From positions 1-63,417 of the forward strand of contig CANPMT010000009.1 in assembly GCA_947575235.1 (NCBI GenBank): DNA of 63,417 nt, written 5' to 3'. Origin of the DNA: an uncultured Porphyromonadaceae bacterium (GTDB lineage Bacteria; Bacteroidota; Bacteroidia; Bacteroidales; Muribaculaceae). Both the position numbers and the translations under genes were made by a program. The notes beneath the pieces were generated by a model that worked only from the letters and a program-made list of their open reading frames with translations, ran no database searches and was not told the DNA's origin. Shown here piece after piece: positions 51,581 to 59,368 of the stretch (its first letter is position 1; each line of letters opens with the position of its first letter).

Positions 51581-51874
51581 TTATTTCTTCTCTTTCGCCT
51601 TTTCGAGCTGAGGCTCGAGTGCGGCGAGAGCGAGGTCGACTGCCTCTTCGAAAGAGTCGGCTGTCTTTGAGGCGAAGAGGTCCTGCTGGCCGGGGATGCT
51701 GAGTTTTATGCCGGCTTCCTTGTTTTTGGCGGTCTCAGGTTTTACGAGCGTGAGATTTATGTCGGCATTGCTGATGGCTTCGAAACGGCGCAGAAGTTTC
51801 TCGATCTTCTTGTTGACGAATTCGACGAGTTTTTCGGAGATGTCGAAATGGATTGCTTTGATGTTGATTTCCAT
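51581..51874 (-). CDS. hpf: Ribosome hibernation-promoting factor (short HPF/RaiA)
   Basis: This 97-aa protein blocks the ribosomal decoding and tRNA sites during slow growth. The beta-alpha-beta fold is clear: MEINIKAIHFDISEKLVEFV, KKIEKLLRRFEAISNADINL, then DLFASKTADSFEEAVDLALAAL with a basic tail. The length is the short class, without the dimerising C-terminal domain. It follows the Xer recombinase gene and rpsU on the same strand. Confidence 0.92.
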   Translation of the reverse strand: MEINIKAIHFDISEKLVEFVNKKIEKLLRRFEAISNADINLTLVKPETAKNKEAGIKLSIPGQQDLFASKTADSFEEAVDLALAALEPQLEKAKEKK

Positions 51875-51978
51875 AACTGTTTCAATTTTAGATTAGAAAA
51901 GAGGGATGGCTGAATCCCGGAATCCCGGGCTCACCCTGATTGCTAATCGGAATGACAATTGGGGTTATATTCTCTTTA

Positions 51979-51986
51979 CAAAGATA
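51979..51986 (-). promoter_or_regulatory. -7 box of hpf
   Basis: TATCTTTG on the minus strand lies 105 bases before hpf. A TTG at 52011-52013 would give a long 24-base spacer, so only the -7 part is supported. Confidence 0.4.
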
Positions 51987-52029
51987 AACAATAAAACTGA
52001 TAAAATTGCACAAAGGGATGATATTTTTT

Positions 52030-52947
52030 TCAAGATTTATCGGTGTGGCTTCTCGGGTGGGCTGCGGAATAGGCCTTTTTCATCTCGGCAAAAGAGATAT
52101 GTGTGTATACCTGAGTTGTTGATAGAGAGGCGTGTCCGAGAAATTCCTTGACTGAATTAAGGTCGGCTCCCTCGTTGAGCATTGCTGTGGCGAAAGAATG
52201 GCGCAGTGCGTGCGGACTCTTTACGCGTGCCGACGTGCCTGAGAGCTGACGTTTGACAGTCTCATATACCTGCGAGGGTGATATGCGGGCCCCTTTCACC
52301 ACCAGGAGTGGGCGGGGCGCGGGGAGGTCGGGCCAAAGGGTGTCGCGGATGTTCTGCCATTCCTTTATCTTGTCGAGGAGCAACTGCGGCACAGGCACCA
52401 CACGCTGTTTCGAACGTTTGCCGGTGATTTTTATTTCGCCTGAGGAGAAAGTTATGTCGTTGTCGGAGATGGCTATCAGTTCGGCGCGTCGCAGACCGAG
52501 GGTGTAGAGGAGTTCCACGACGAGGGTATCGCGCCGCAGTTCCATGTCGTCGGGGGTTATGGAGAGTACAGTCTCGTCATGCCGGAGAATTGTCTCCATC
52601 TCGTCGGCCCGAACAAAATTGGGGAGATGTTTCGGGGTCTTGGGTAGAGTGATATCGGCCGTAGGATTGATTGTGATGACTCCCCTTCTCAAGAGAAACC
52701 TGAAGAAAGCCCTCAGGCTCTGCGCCTTACGCCGTAGAGTAGTGGGAGTGAGGTTCTCTTCGCGAGCCATAGAGGCGAGCCATGCGCGGATGTCGGAGGT
52801 CGTGACGTCAGAGAGGTCGATACGGTCAGGGTTGTAACAGGTGAGCCAGTCGATAAACTGGCGCACGTCGCGTTCATAAGCCTCGGCAGTCAGGGAAGCG
52901 CGGTTGAGTTCATGACGTATATATGAAATGAAGTCATCTACATACAT
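52030..52947 (-). CDS. Tyrosine recombinase of the XerC/XerD type
   Basis: This 305-aa site-specific recombinase probably resolves chromosome dimers at dif. The N-terminal SAM-like DNA-binding domain (about 5-90) is followed by the catalytic domain. Its residues are Arg in YTLGLRRAELIAI, Lys in KRSKQRVVPVPQ, His-x-x-Arg in SPHALRHSFATAM, His in FLGHASLSTTQVYTHI and the nucleophile Tyr in the same block. The context rpsU-xer-hpf is typical of Bacteroidetes housekeeping regions, so it is not a mobile-element integrase. Whether it is XerC or XerD cannot be told here. Confidence 0.93.
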   Translation of the reverse strand: MYVDDFISYIRHELNRASLTAEAYERDVRQFIDWLTCYNPDRIDLSDVTTSDIRAWLASMAREENLTPTTLRRKAQSLRAFFRFLLRRGVITINPTADITLPKTPKHLPNFVRADEMETILRHDETVLSITPDDMELRRDTLVVELLYTLGLRRAELIAISDNDITFSSGEIKITGKRSKQRVVPVPQLLLDKIKEWQNIRDTLWPDLPAPRPLLVVKGARISPSQVYETVKRQLSGTSARVKSPHALRHSFATAMLNEGADLNSVKEFLGHASLSTTQVYTHISFAEMKKAYSAAHPRSHTDKS

Positions 52948-52977
52948 GGCGTGAAGTTATCAGTGTAGAGGGTATGC

Positions 52978-53014
52978 AAAAGCGGCTCCGGACATAAGAA
53001 CGGAGCCGCTTTTT
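52978..53014. terminator. Terminator between rpsU and the recombinase gene
   Basis: AGCGGCTCCG and CGGAGCCGCT form a 10-bp perfect stem with a 10-base loop, an A-run before and a T-run after. It should end the rpsU transcript or act in both directions. Confidence 0.8.
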
Positions 53015-53038
53015 GCTTATTGGTACAGGAAAGGGCAA

Positions 53039-53230
53039 TTACTGCTCGGCCTGACGGAGCTGCTGTACGTAGGCAGCCTTGATCATCTTCTTGCGGTTGG
53101 TGACAGAAGGCTTCTCGAATGCCTGACGGCTACGCAGTTCTTTTACGATGCCGGTTCTTTCAAATTTACGTTTGAACTTCTTGAGTGCTTTCTCAATGTT
53201 CTCGCCCTCTTTTACTTGTACGATAATCAT
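53039..53230 (-). CDS. rpsU: Ribosomal protein bS21
   Basis: This 63-aa small-subunit protein contacts the anti-Shine-Dalgarno end of 16S rRNA. MIIVQVKEGENIEKALKKFKR and the basic helix RKKMIKAAYVQQLRQAEQ match the family. In Bacteroidota, bS21 helps occlude the anti-Shine-Dalgarno sequence (family knowledge). It has its own promoter and a leader with a 9-bp hairpin at 53278-53309. Confidence 0.95.
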   Translation of the reverse strand: MIIVQVKEGENIEKALKKFKRKFERTGIVKELRSRQAFEKPSVTNRKKMIKAAYVQQLRQAEQ

Positions 53231-53277
53231 TTGTTATGCTTTCTTTTTTGTTAATTTTTTCGTGGTTACTATTGCGC

Positions 53278-53309
53278 AATATCCCTCCCGGCCAAGCCGT
53301 AGGGATATT
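53278..53309 (-). promoter_or_regulatory. Leader hairpin of rpsU
   Basis: AATATCCCT and AGGGATATT form a 9-bp stem with a 14-base loop between the rpsU promoter and its start. It could be an autoregulatory site for bS21 or simply an mRNA-stabilising hairpin. Confidence 0.45.
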
Positions 53310-53317
53310 TACGACTG

Positions 53318-53347
53318 CAAAATTAGTCAAAGTTCTTTGTTTTACAA
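53318..53347 (-). promoter_or_regulatory. Promoter of rpsU
   Basis: TAATTTTG (53318-53325) and TTG (53345-53347) on the minus strand are 19 bases apart. The leader would be about 85 bases. Confidence 0.65.
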
Positions 53348-53443
53348 AATTTTGCACAAAATTTTTGGAGGTTTTTTAAGAAAAGTCCTCCTGAATGGCT
53401 CTCTGTGACGCGCTGGGGGTGTTGTATAGACGCGTTGAGGGTG

Positions 53444-54568
53444 TTATCTATAGGAATTAATGGCCTCGATTATGGCCTCTGTCTCCTGAGGGGTCTGCAC
53501 CGGAGATATTGGAAGGGACAGCTCGGTGGCGTGAATCTGTTCGCTGACGGGGTAGGAGCGGCTGTTCCATCCGGCATAGCATTCCTGCTTGTGCGGGGGT
53601 ATGGGGTAGTGGATAAGTGTCTGTATCCCCCTCTCCGAGAGGTAGGCTGCCAGGCGGTCGCGGTCGCGGGTGAAGATGGGGAAGAGATGATAGACGGATG
53701 TCCCCGGCTCCGGACGTGTGGGGAGCTGGATGAGGGGATTGGTTATTCGGTCGAAATAACTGTCGGCGATAGCGGCGCGTTCCCTGTTCTCCTCGTCGAG
53801 ATAGTTGAGTTTCACTCTCAGCACAGCTGCCTGTATCTCATCGAGGCGAGAGTTGATACCCTTGTATCTGAACACATACTTGCGGTCAGAGCCGTAATTG
53901 GCGAGGGCGCGGACAGTGGCGGCCAGTTCAGGGTCGTCGGTTGTGACGGCCCCGGCGTCGCCAAGTGCCCCGAGATTTTTGCCGGGGTAGAAACTGTGGC
54001 CGGCGGCATCGCCGAGCTGCCCGGTGCGTCTTGGTGAGACACCGCTCTCCGTCTCCTCCAGATAGAGGCAACCGTGGGCCTGGGCGTTGTCTTCGATAAG
54101 TTTCAGATTGTGGCGGCGGCAGATGTCGCCGATTTTCCGGGTATAGGCGCATCTTCCGTAAAGATGCACAATCATGACGGCGCGGGTGCGTGGAGTGACA
54201 GCCTCCTCTATCCGGTCGGGGTCAATCTGCAAGGTGTGAGGGTCAGGTTCAACCAGCACAGGCACCAGAGAGTTTTCCGTGACAGCTAAGATCGAGGCTA
54301 TATAAGTGTTTGAGGGTACGATTATCTCGTCACCCGGTTGCATAACCCCCATCTCCATGTAGGCGCGCAGTATGAGGGTCAGTGCCTCAAGACCATTGCC
54401 GCAGCCTATGGTGTGGGCTGTGCCGATATATCCGGAATATTCCGTTTCGAATTCCCGGTTCTCCCGGCCTAAGAGATACCATCCTGAATCCATTACGCGC
54501 CGCACGGCTTCGTTGATTTCATCAGAGTGGCGTGCGTTGATTTTTCCTAAGTCGAGAAATTTTATCAT
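53444..54568 (-). CDS. Sugar-3-aminotransferase of the DegT/DnrJ/EryC1 family
   Basis: This PLP enzyme transfers an amino group to a nucleotide-bound 3-keto-6-deoxy sugar (374 aa from the ATG at 54568, [14 protein letters not shown]). The catalytic lysine is in [18 protein letters not shown], and the cofactor region is [16 protein letters not shown] with [14 protein letters not shown] MIVHLYGRC. With the two ketoisomerase paralogues upstream it points to a dTDP-3-amino-3,6-dideoxyhexose such as Fuc3N or Qui3N (inference; FdtB/QdtB-like). The rmlA/rmlB enzymes are not in the window. It starts 22 bases after the acyltransferase gene. Confidence 0.9.
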   Translation of the reverse strand: MIKFLDLGKINARHSDEINEAVRRVMDSGWYLLGRENREFETEYSGYIGTAHTIGCGNGLEALTLILRAYMEMGVMQPGDEIIVPSNTYIASILAVTENSLVPVLVEPDPHTLQIDPDRIEEAVTPRTRAVMIVHLYGRCAYTRKIGDICRRHNLKLIEDNAQAHGCLYLEETESGVSPRRTGQLGDAAGHSFYPGKNLGALGDAGAVTTDDPELAATVRALANYGSDRKYVFRYKGINSRLDEIQAAVLRVKLNYLDEENRERAAIADSYFDRITNPLIQLPTRPEPGTSVYHLFPIFTRDRDRLAAYLSERGIQTLIHYPIPPHKQECYAGWNSRSYPVSEQIHATELSLPISPVQTPQETEAIIEAINSYR

Positions 54569-54590
54569 AAGCTGTGAAGTGTGGGTGGGT

Positions 54591-55538
54591 TTATAGATTG
54601 AGGGTATATGTGTCATAGCAGATGGCCCTTCCGCCGAATCCCTCTTTCTGATAAATGAGAGAGGTGTTCAGAAAACGGCCTCCATTCTCGTTGGATGTGC
54701 CGAAATCGAAGCATGGCGCCTCGTTGAACTCCGAGTGTACCAGATGGTCGAACAGTAGGTCGAGCGCACCGGCATCCTTCCCCTCCGGAGAGGCCGAGAT
54801 GTATTGGGTGTGTACGACCCGCGGGGTTACGTAGACCACCACTCCGGCCAGCATTTCAGCCTCGTTGAAAGCACCATATAGGGCGATATTTCCGGGGAAA
54901 CGTGAAGCGAGCAATTCCATCTCATCGAGCGAGTGCACCGGAGCGGCACCATACTTATCCTGTAGATTTCTTGACAGAATCTGCCAGAAAGATGCTAAGT
55001 CGGTAGTGCGGCTTACAGTCAACCCTTTTTTCGAGGCCTTTCTGACGCCTGATTTCCTGATGTCGCGAAATTTCAGAGGGTTCTCCCGGTAAATCACCGA
55101 CGACACATTGCGGGCTGCGACCGAGGCTCCGAGCCGGAAAAGGGCGTAGAGGTCCTCCTCGGCAGGGAGGGTGTGGTAGATGTGAGGCACCGGTTTGTAG
55201 ATAAGGGTGTTGAATCCTGCACGGCGCAGGTAATCCTTGAGGAGAATGAAAATATGGCAAACCTCCTCAACGGTAGCCTTTTTGTTGAGAATCAGTCCGC
55301 CATATGTGAGTCCGGCATGCGATGAATAAGTCTGGCCGCAAGCGCAGCCCGGGAGGAGGGCATAGGGTAGCCCGTTACGCAGAATTATGAGTGAATGGTC
55401 GGAGAAACGGTCGGCATGGTAATCCATATAGCCGCGTTTAAGGAGGAAGGTGCCATTCTTGGAGGCATCAACCATTCTGTCCCATTCAGAGGCGAATGAG
55501 GGGGAGTAGCGTACTATTTCAAAGTCCGGTATCAGCAT
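54591..55538 (-). CDS. GNAT-fold (BioF2/FemAB-like) acyltransferase
   Basis: This 315-aa cytoplasmic protein resembles tandem-GNAT transferases, with [23 protein letters not shown] at the N terminus and [24 protein letters not shown] in the acyl-CoA-binding half, followed by a conserved [14 protein letters not shown]. Enzymes of this type transfer acyl or aminoacyl groups in glycan or peptidoglycan work. Its place between the aminotransferase and ketoisomerases suggests it could acylate the amino sugar, although the usual FdtC is a hexapeptide-repeat enzyme. It overlaps the ketoisomerase gene by 20 bases. Confidence 0.75.
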   Translation of the reverse strand: MLIPDFEIVRYSPSFASEWDRMVDASKNGTFLLKRGYMDYHADRFSDHSLIILRNGLPYALLPGCACGQTYSSHAGLTYGGLILNKKATVEEVCHIFILLKDYLRRAGFNTLIYKPVPHIYHTLPAEEDLYALFRLGASVAARNVSSVIYRENPLKFRDIRKSGVRKASKKGLTVSRTTDLASFWQILSRNLQDKYGAAPVHSLDEMELLASRFPGNIALYGAFNEAEMLAGVVVYVTPRVVHTQYISASPEGKDAGALDLLFDHLVHSEFNEAPCFDFGTSNENGGRFLNTSLIYQKEGFGGRAICYDTYTLNL

Positions 55539-55953
55539 TATCGGCTTTACCTTTCAGTTTAAGAAATTCCTCGTGGTCGCGAATATAGTCGTTCTCGTCA
55601 TAGAGGTCGGAGGCGAGCACCATACATACGGCTCCTGAGGAGAAATCGTCGAGGGTATTCCAGATTGTGGGCACCACAAGGAGGCCCTGGTAAGGATGGT
55701 TCAGAAACACGGTGCGACGCACGTTGCCGTCGTCGAGAGTCACGGAGAAACTCCCGCTGACAGCCACAATCAGCTGATATTGCTCATGATGGGCGTGGCC
55801 GCCACGGTTTACGCCGCCCGGCACGTCGTAGAGATAGAACACGCGCCTCACGTCGAAAGGGACAGTGATTCCGTTCTCGACCACCGTAAGGTTGCCTTGG
55901 CGGTCGGTATGGTGTTTGCTGAGCTCGATTACCGAGCAGTCGTAGACAGTCAT
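55519..55953 (-). CDS. Sugar 3,4-ketoisomerase (FdtA/QdtA-like cupin), copy with HAH motif
   Basis: This 144-aa single-domain cupin would isomerise a dTDP-4-keto-6-deoxyglucose to the 3-keto form. It has RGGHAHHEQYQLIVAVSGSF, the family HxH core, and the strands FYLYDVPGG and GLLVVPTIWNTL. A charged tail of about 20 residues follows. It overlaps the second copy by 4 bases (ATGA), so translation is coupled. Confidence 0.88.
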   Translation of the reverse strand: MTVYDCSVIELSKHHTDRQGNLTVVENGITVPFDVRRVFYLYDVPGGVNRGGHAHHEQYQLIVAVSGSFSVTLDDGNVRRTVFLNHPYQGLLVVPTIWNTLDDFSSGAVCMVLASDLYDENDYIRDHEEFLKLKGKADNADTGL

Positions 55954-56354
55954 GATGCGGTGAATTGGTTATAGTCAAGAATATAGTCATCCTGGTTGTA
56001 ATCGGTCGAGGCCAGAATCAGAGCCAGGGAGTTGGTGGAGAAATTGGTGAGAGTGCGCCATATTCCGGCCGGGACGTAGAGGCCGTAATAGCTTCGGTTG
56101 AGCTGGAACGTCTGGCGGGTCTTGCCATCGTCGACCACCACGTCGAAGCTGCCCGAGAGTGCCACGATAAATTCGCGGCTCTCATGGTAGGCATGTCCCT
56201 CACGCGATTCGCCACCCGGCACGTCATACACCCAGTATGCGCGCCTTATCCTGAAGGGAATCTCCTTGCATTCCTCGACCACCGAGAGGTTGCCCCTGTG
56301 GTCGAGGAATCGTGGAAGATTAATCAGGCGAGGTGATTCGTCACTGCTCGTCAT
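55950..56354 (-). CDS. FdtA/QdtA-like cupin, copy with HAY motif
   Basis: This 134-aa paralogue of the preceding protein shares the cupin frame (AYWVYDVPGGESREGHAYHESREFIVAL as two adjoining pieces, then LYVPAGIWRTL). The second His of the family HxH core is replaced by Tyr. It may act on a different sugar, catalyse another step or only bind substrate. It lies first in the cassette after the gamma-carbonic anhydrase, overlapping that gene by 14 bases. Confidence 0.85.
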   Translation of the reverse strand: MTSSDESPRLINLPRFLDHRGNLSVVEECKEIPFRIRRAYWVYDVPGGESREGHAYHESREFIVALSGSFDVVVDDGKTRQTFQLNRSYYGLYVPAGIWRTLTNFSTNSLALILASTDYNQDDYILDYNQFTAS

Positions 56355-56859
56355 ACCATTTAGAATACATGAGATAATTGTGGGCGATTTTCTGGTTCAT
56401 CTCCTTGGCCTTCTCAGGTTCGACCATCTTGATGAACTTGGCGGGGCATCCCCCCCAGAGCTCATTGGGTCCGATTTTGGTGCGGCTGAGCACCACTGAC
56501 CCGGCAGCCACTATGGCGCCTTCGCCGACCTCGGCATCGTCCATTACCACCGCGCCCATTCCTATGAGTGCGTAATCGCGGATCTTGGCACCGTGAATCA
56601 CCACATTATGGCCGATCGAGACATCGTTGCCGATCTCGATTGTAGATTTCTGGTAAAGTGTGTGAAGCACACTGCCATCCTGGATGTTGACGCGGTTGCC
56701 GATGGTGATAGTGTTCACATCACCTCTGAGCACTGTAGAGAACCAGATGCTGCACTCGTCGCCCATTGTGACATCGCCGACAATCACGGCGTTGGCGGCA
56801 AGGAAGCAGTCTTTACCTATTTTAGGGGTGAATCCCCTTACACTCTGTATGATAGCCAT
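56341..56859 (-). CDS. Gamma-carbonic-anhydrase-like hexapeptide-repeat protein
   Basis: This 172-aa left-handed beta-helix trimer-former has repeats such as FLAANAVIVGDVTMGDECSI. The metal-binding histidines expected for the family are in GSVLHTLY and IGHNVVIHG. Members hydrate CO2 or have unrelated acyltransferase-like roles (YrdA/PaaY type). Its 14-base overlap with the HAY cupin suggests co-expression with the sugar cassette, but the function is probably independent. Confidence 0.88.
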   Translation of the reverse strand: MAIIQSVRGFTPKIGKDCFLAANAVIVGDVTMGDECSIWFSTVLRGDVNTITIGNRVNIQDGSVLHTLYQKSTIEIGNDVSIGHNVVIHGAKIRDYALIGMGAVVMDDAEVGEGAIVAAGSVVLSRTKIGPNELWGGCPAKFIKMVEPEKAKEMNQKIAHNYLMYSKWYDEQ

Positions 56860-56879
56860 TGCTGATATGTTTTGTTATG

Positions 56880-58676
56880 TTAACGGGTGAGGGGACGTGT
56901 CTTCTCAGCCATCCATGCCGCCTCCTCGGGGGTGAGGAACGGGGTGAGACGTGCGCGTACCATCTCATGATAATCGTTGACCCACTTGATTTCGGCGTCG
57001 CTCATGATAGAGGTGTCGAAGAGGTTGAGGTCGAAGGGGAAGAGGGTCATTGTGTTGAACTGGAGGAAGCGGCCGAAGTCGGTAGTCTTCCAGGGTTCGG
57101 TGACAATGAGGTTCTCGCAGCGTATTCCGTAACGGCCCTCTATGTATAGACCCGGCTCGTTGCTGGTGATCATACCCGGCTGGAGAGCTGTGGGGTTCTC
57201 ATTGAGTCGGATATTCTGCGGGCCCTCATGGCAGTTGATGAAGAATCCCACACCGTGGCCGGTGCCGTGATAGTAGGCTTTGCCGTCGTTCCAGAGGAAC
57301 TGGCGGGCCAGGACGTCGAGCTGGGCACCGCGTGTGCCTTCGGGGAATTTCACAGTGGCGAGGGCTATGTGTCCCTTCATAACCAGCGTGAAGTCATGAC
57401 GCTGTTCGTCGGTGGCTTTGCCGAGTGCGACAGTACGGGTGATGTCGGTGGTGCCGAAAGTGTACTGTCCGCCCGAGTCGACGAGCAGGAGTCCGTCACC
57501 CTCGATTGCTATATCAGTCTCCTCAGTGGCCTCATAGTGAACAATGGCACCGTGGGCGTTCCATCCCAGGATAGGAGCGAAACTCTCATCCACGCAGGCA
57601 GGGTCGGCCAGGCGCAGAGCGCGGAGGCGTCGGCTGAGTTCGAGTTCGGTGAGTTTGCCCGAGGGGTATTCACTCTCAACCATCATAAAGAATTTAGTGA
57701 GCGCCACGCCATCCTTCTCCATTGCGATTGCCAGGTTGGAGAGCATGGTGTCATTCTTTATGCTCTTGAGACGGGCTATGCCCGCACCGCCGAATACGGG
57801 GGTGCAGCCGATTTTGTCGTAGACACCGCGGGCGGTCTTGGCCGGGTCGATCAGAAGGCGAGTCTCCTTCGGAAGGGCAGCCACGAAGTCGAGCACCGCA
57901 TCATATGGCTTCACCTCGATGTCATATTTCTTAAGGTGAGCCTCCACCTCAGGGGTGAGTTTCTCGCTGTCGACGAAAAGCACCTTCTGCTCAGGTGAGA
58001 TGTAAAGATAAGAGAGATACATCGGGGAGAAAGCGATGTCGCCCGCCGCACGGAGGTTAGTAGCCCATGCGATATCGTCGAGGGCAGAGAGGAGCACGGC
58101 ATTGGCAAGCTCAGCCTTCACCTCGGTGATGATGCGATCCATCTTAGATTGCACGGTCTCCCCCACGATCTTCTCGTCATGAATGAAGATCTTATTCATG
58201 GGGCGACCCGGGCGTTCGGGATATATATAATCGAATTGCGGGAAGTAATCGTTAAACTTCACGCCATTGTCAGCGAGTTCCTGCTGCATTCTCTGTGCGT
58301 AAGCCACAGAGAAAGTCATGCCGTCGATACCGACGGTCTGTCCGGAGTTGACATTCTCCACGAGCCAGTCGACGAGGTCGACGGCATCCGGGCCATCCTC
58401 CTTCATCATAGAGAAACCTGTGCCCTTGAGCTGTTCTTCAGCCTGGATGAAATAGCGCGAGTCGGTCCAGCAGAGAGCTTTGTCGGCGGTGACGACGGCA
58501 GTGCCGTTGGTGCCGTTGCCGCTCCAGAAACCGGTGAGCCACTCGCGGCCTCTCCAATGCAGGGGAGGGAGCTCAGACTGGTGAGGGTCAGTGCTTGAGA
58601 TTACTACGGCGTCGATTCCGTGTTCGCTCATGGCTTTGCGAAGCCGGGCGAGGTATTCCAGATTTTTCTTTTCCAT
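56880..58676 (-). CDS. M24-family Xaa-Pro aminopeptidase
   Basis: This cytoplasmic metallo-aminopeptidase, 598 aa, removes the residue before proline. A creatinase-like pair of N-terminal domains (about 1-300) precedes the pita-bread catalytic domain. Metal ligands are in LLVDSGGQYTFGTTDITR (two Asp), TGHGVGFFINCHEG (His), TSNEPGLYIEG (Glu) and GIRCENL (Glu). It is typical in size for three-domain family members. It lies 20 bases upstream of the carbonic anhydrase gene. Confidence 0.95.
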   Translation of the reverse strand: MEKKNLEYLARLRKAMSEHGIDAVVISSTDPHQSELPPLHWRGREWLTGFWSGNGTNGTAVVTADKALCWTDSRYFIQAEEQLKGTGFSMMKEDGPDAVDLVDWLVENVNSGQTVGIDGMTFSVAYAQRMQQELADNGVKFNDYFPQFDYIYPERPGRPMNKIFIHDEKIVGETVQSKMDRIITEVKAELANAVLLSALDDIAWATNLRAAGDIAFSPMYLSYLYISPEQKVLFVDSEKLTPEVEAHLKKYDIEVKPYDAVLDFVAALPKETRLLIDPAKTARGVYDKIGCTPVFGGAGIARLKSIKNDTMLSNLAIAMEKDGVALTKFFMMVESEYPSGKLTELELSRRLRALRLADPACVDESFAPILGWNAHGAIVHYEATEETDIAIEGDGLLLVDSGGQYTFGTTDITRTVALGKATDEQRHDFTLVMKGHIALATVKFPEGTRGAQLDVLARQFLWNDGKAYYHGTGHGVGFFINCHEGPQNIRLNENPTALQPGMITSNEPGLYIEGRYGIRCENLIVTEPWKTTDFGRFLQFNTMTLFPFDLNLFDTSIMSDAEIKWVNDYHEMVRARLTPFLTPEEAAWMAEKTRPLTR

Positions 58677-58779
58677 ACGGGTATATGTTTAATCTGAGTT
58701 TTTAATGGGTTCGTTAGTAAAAACAGGCGATCCGGGGGCGATAACAGGTGTTGTCGGGAGCCAATCGCCATATCAAGGG

Positions 58780-58810
58780 TAAAGTTAAGGAATAAAACGA
58801 AAGTGTGCAA
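58780..58810 (-). promoter_or_regulatory. Possible promoter of the M24 gene
   Basis: On the minus strand TAACTTTA (58780-58787), one base off the -7 consensus, and TTG (58808-58810) are 20 bases apart. Apart from this and a stray plus-strand TAACTTTG at 58876, I see nothing in 58677-58979. Confidence 0.35.
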
Positions 58811-58979
58811 GCGGAAGAGAAATTTTTTAGGCCGACGAAAAAAATCGTGTGGCCTGCTTAAAAAAGGTTTAAAAGTAACTTTGGGGGTAAAATAGTGAGT
58901 AAAAGGGGGTTCGGGAGTGGTCAAAAAGGGATGTTGCAAATTTTGCAGCAATATTTGTTAAAGTTTTTGTAAATAAATT

Positions 58980-59009
58980 TTGGTATTTAAAATTTAATGA
59001 CTAATTTTG
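58980..59009 (+). promoter_or_regulatory. Promoter of the candidate small RNA
   Basis: TTG (58980-58982) and TAATTTTG (59002-59009) on the plus strand have a 19-base spacer. The predicted start falls at about 59012, where the closing stem begins. Confidence 0.7.
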
Positions 59010-59011
59010 CA

Positions 59012-59182
59012 CTGAGATTTTCCGCAAGGATGAATCAAGCCTTGCGGTAGTGAAAAATGGCAAGTCAAAAAGCTTTTTAAGTAATAGTGATATGGTTGAG
59101 TTAGGCAAATCAGGCTTGTGAAGGTATGACAGTCTACAAAATCACAGAACGGCAGAATGTTGTGAAACAGTCTGCCGTTTTT
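59012..59182 (+). ncRNA. Candidate structured small RNA of about 170 nt
   Basis: The transcript between the promoter and a terminator contains no long ORF. CTGAGATTTT (59012-59021) can pair with AAAATCACAG (59138-59147), one mismatch in ten, closing the RNA. Directly next to it CCGCAAGG (59022-59029) pairs with CCTTGCGG (59040-59047). CAAGTC (59061-59066) can pair with GGCTTG (59113-59118). The terminator AACGGCAGA/TCTGCCGTT with a T-run covers 59149-59182. The length and closed ends recall 6S-like RNAs, but the side hairpin gives a branched fold; I cannot name the family. A 20-codon ORF at 59126-59188 overlaps its end and is probably fortuitous. Confidence 0.6.
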
Positions 59183-59183
59183 G

Positions 59184-59237
59184 AATAATCCTCCCTATGC
59201 ATCGGAATCGCTGATTCCTGGCGTGGGGAGGATTATT
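59184..59237. other. Nested double hairpin
   Basis: An outer 12-bp perfect stem AATAATCCTCCC/GGGAGGATTATT encloses an inner 6-bp stem GGAATC-GCT-GATTCC. It follows the small-RNA terminator by one base. It may be a second termination or processing site, or part of a longer RNA. Confidence 0.55.
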
Positions 59238-59271
59238 TCATTTGTGGGATGATTCTGTTAAGGCGGGGGAG

Positions 59272-59327
59272 AATATATAAGGGGACGCCGCATGATTTTT
59301 CTCATGTAGCGTCCCCTTTTATATATT
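59272..59327. terminator. Bidirectional terminator of the GlmU-like gene
   Basis: GGGGACGC, preceded by AATATATAA, pairs with GCGTCCCC and TTATATATT, with CATGA/TCATG extending the inner stem. It ends the minus-strand gene at 59369 and also blocks plus-strand transcripts. Confidence 0.8.
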
Positions 59328-59368
59328 AAGGAGTATTGATGTGAATGAACCGGTGATAGGGAGGAGGG

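Noticed and set aside
51906..52151. 81-codon plus-strand frame before the recombinase gene end
   Set aside because: It overlaps the recombinase 3' end, lies opposite the hpf leader and has no clear promoter.
52030..52947. Tyrosine recombinase as an integrase of the 34-kb island
   Set aside because: It sits 16 kb away in a conserved rpsU-xer-hpf order, typical of a chromosomal Xer protein.
58876..58883. Plus-strand TAACTTTG as a second promoter
   Set aside because: No TTG at the right distance and no gene or structure directly after it.
59126..59188. 20-codon ORF at the end of the candidate small RNA
   Set aside because: It runs through the terminator stem and has no initiation context; the paired RNA bases explain the sequence better.
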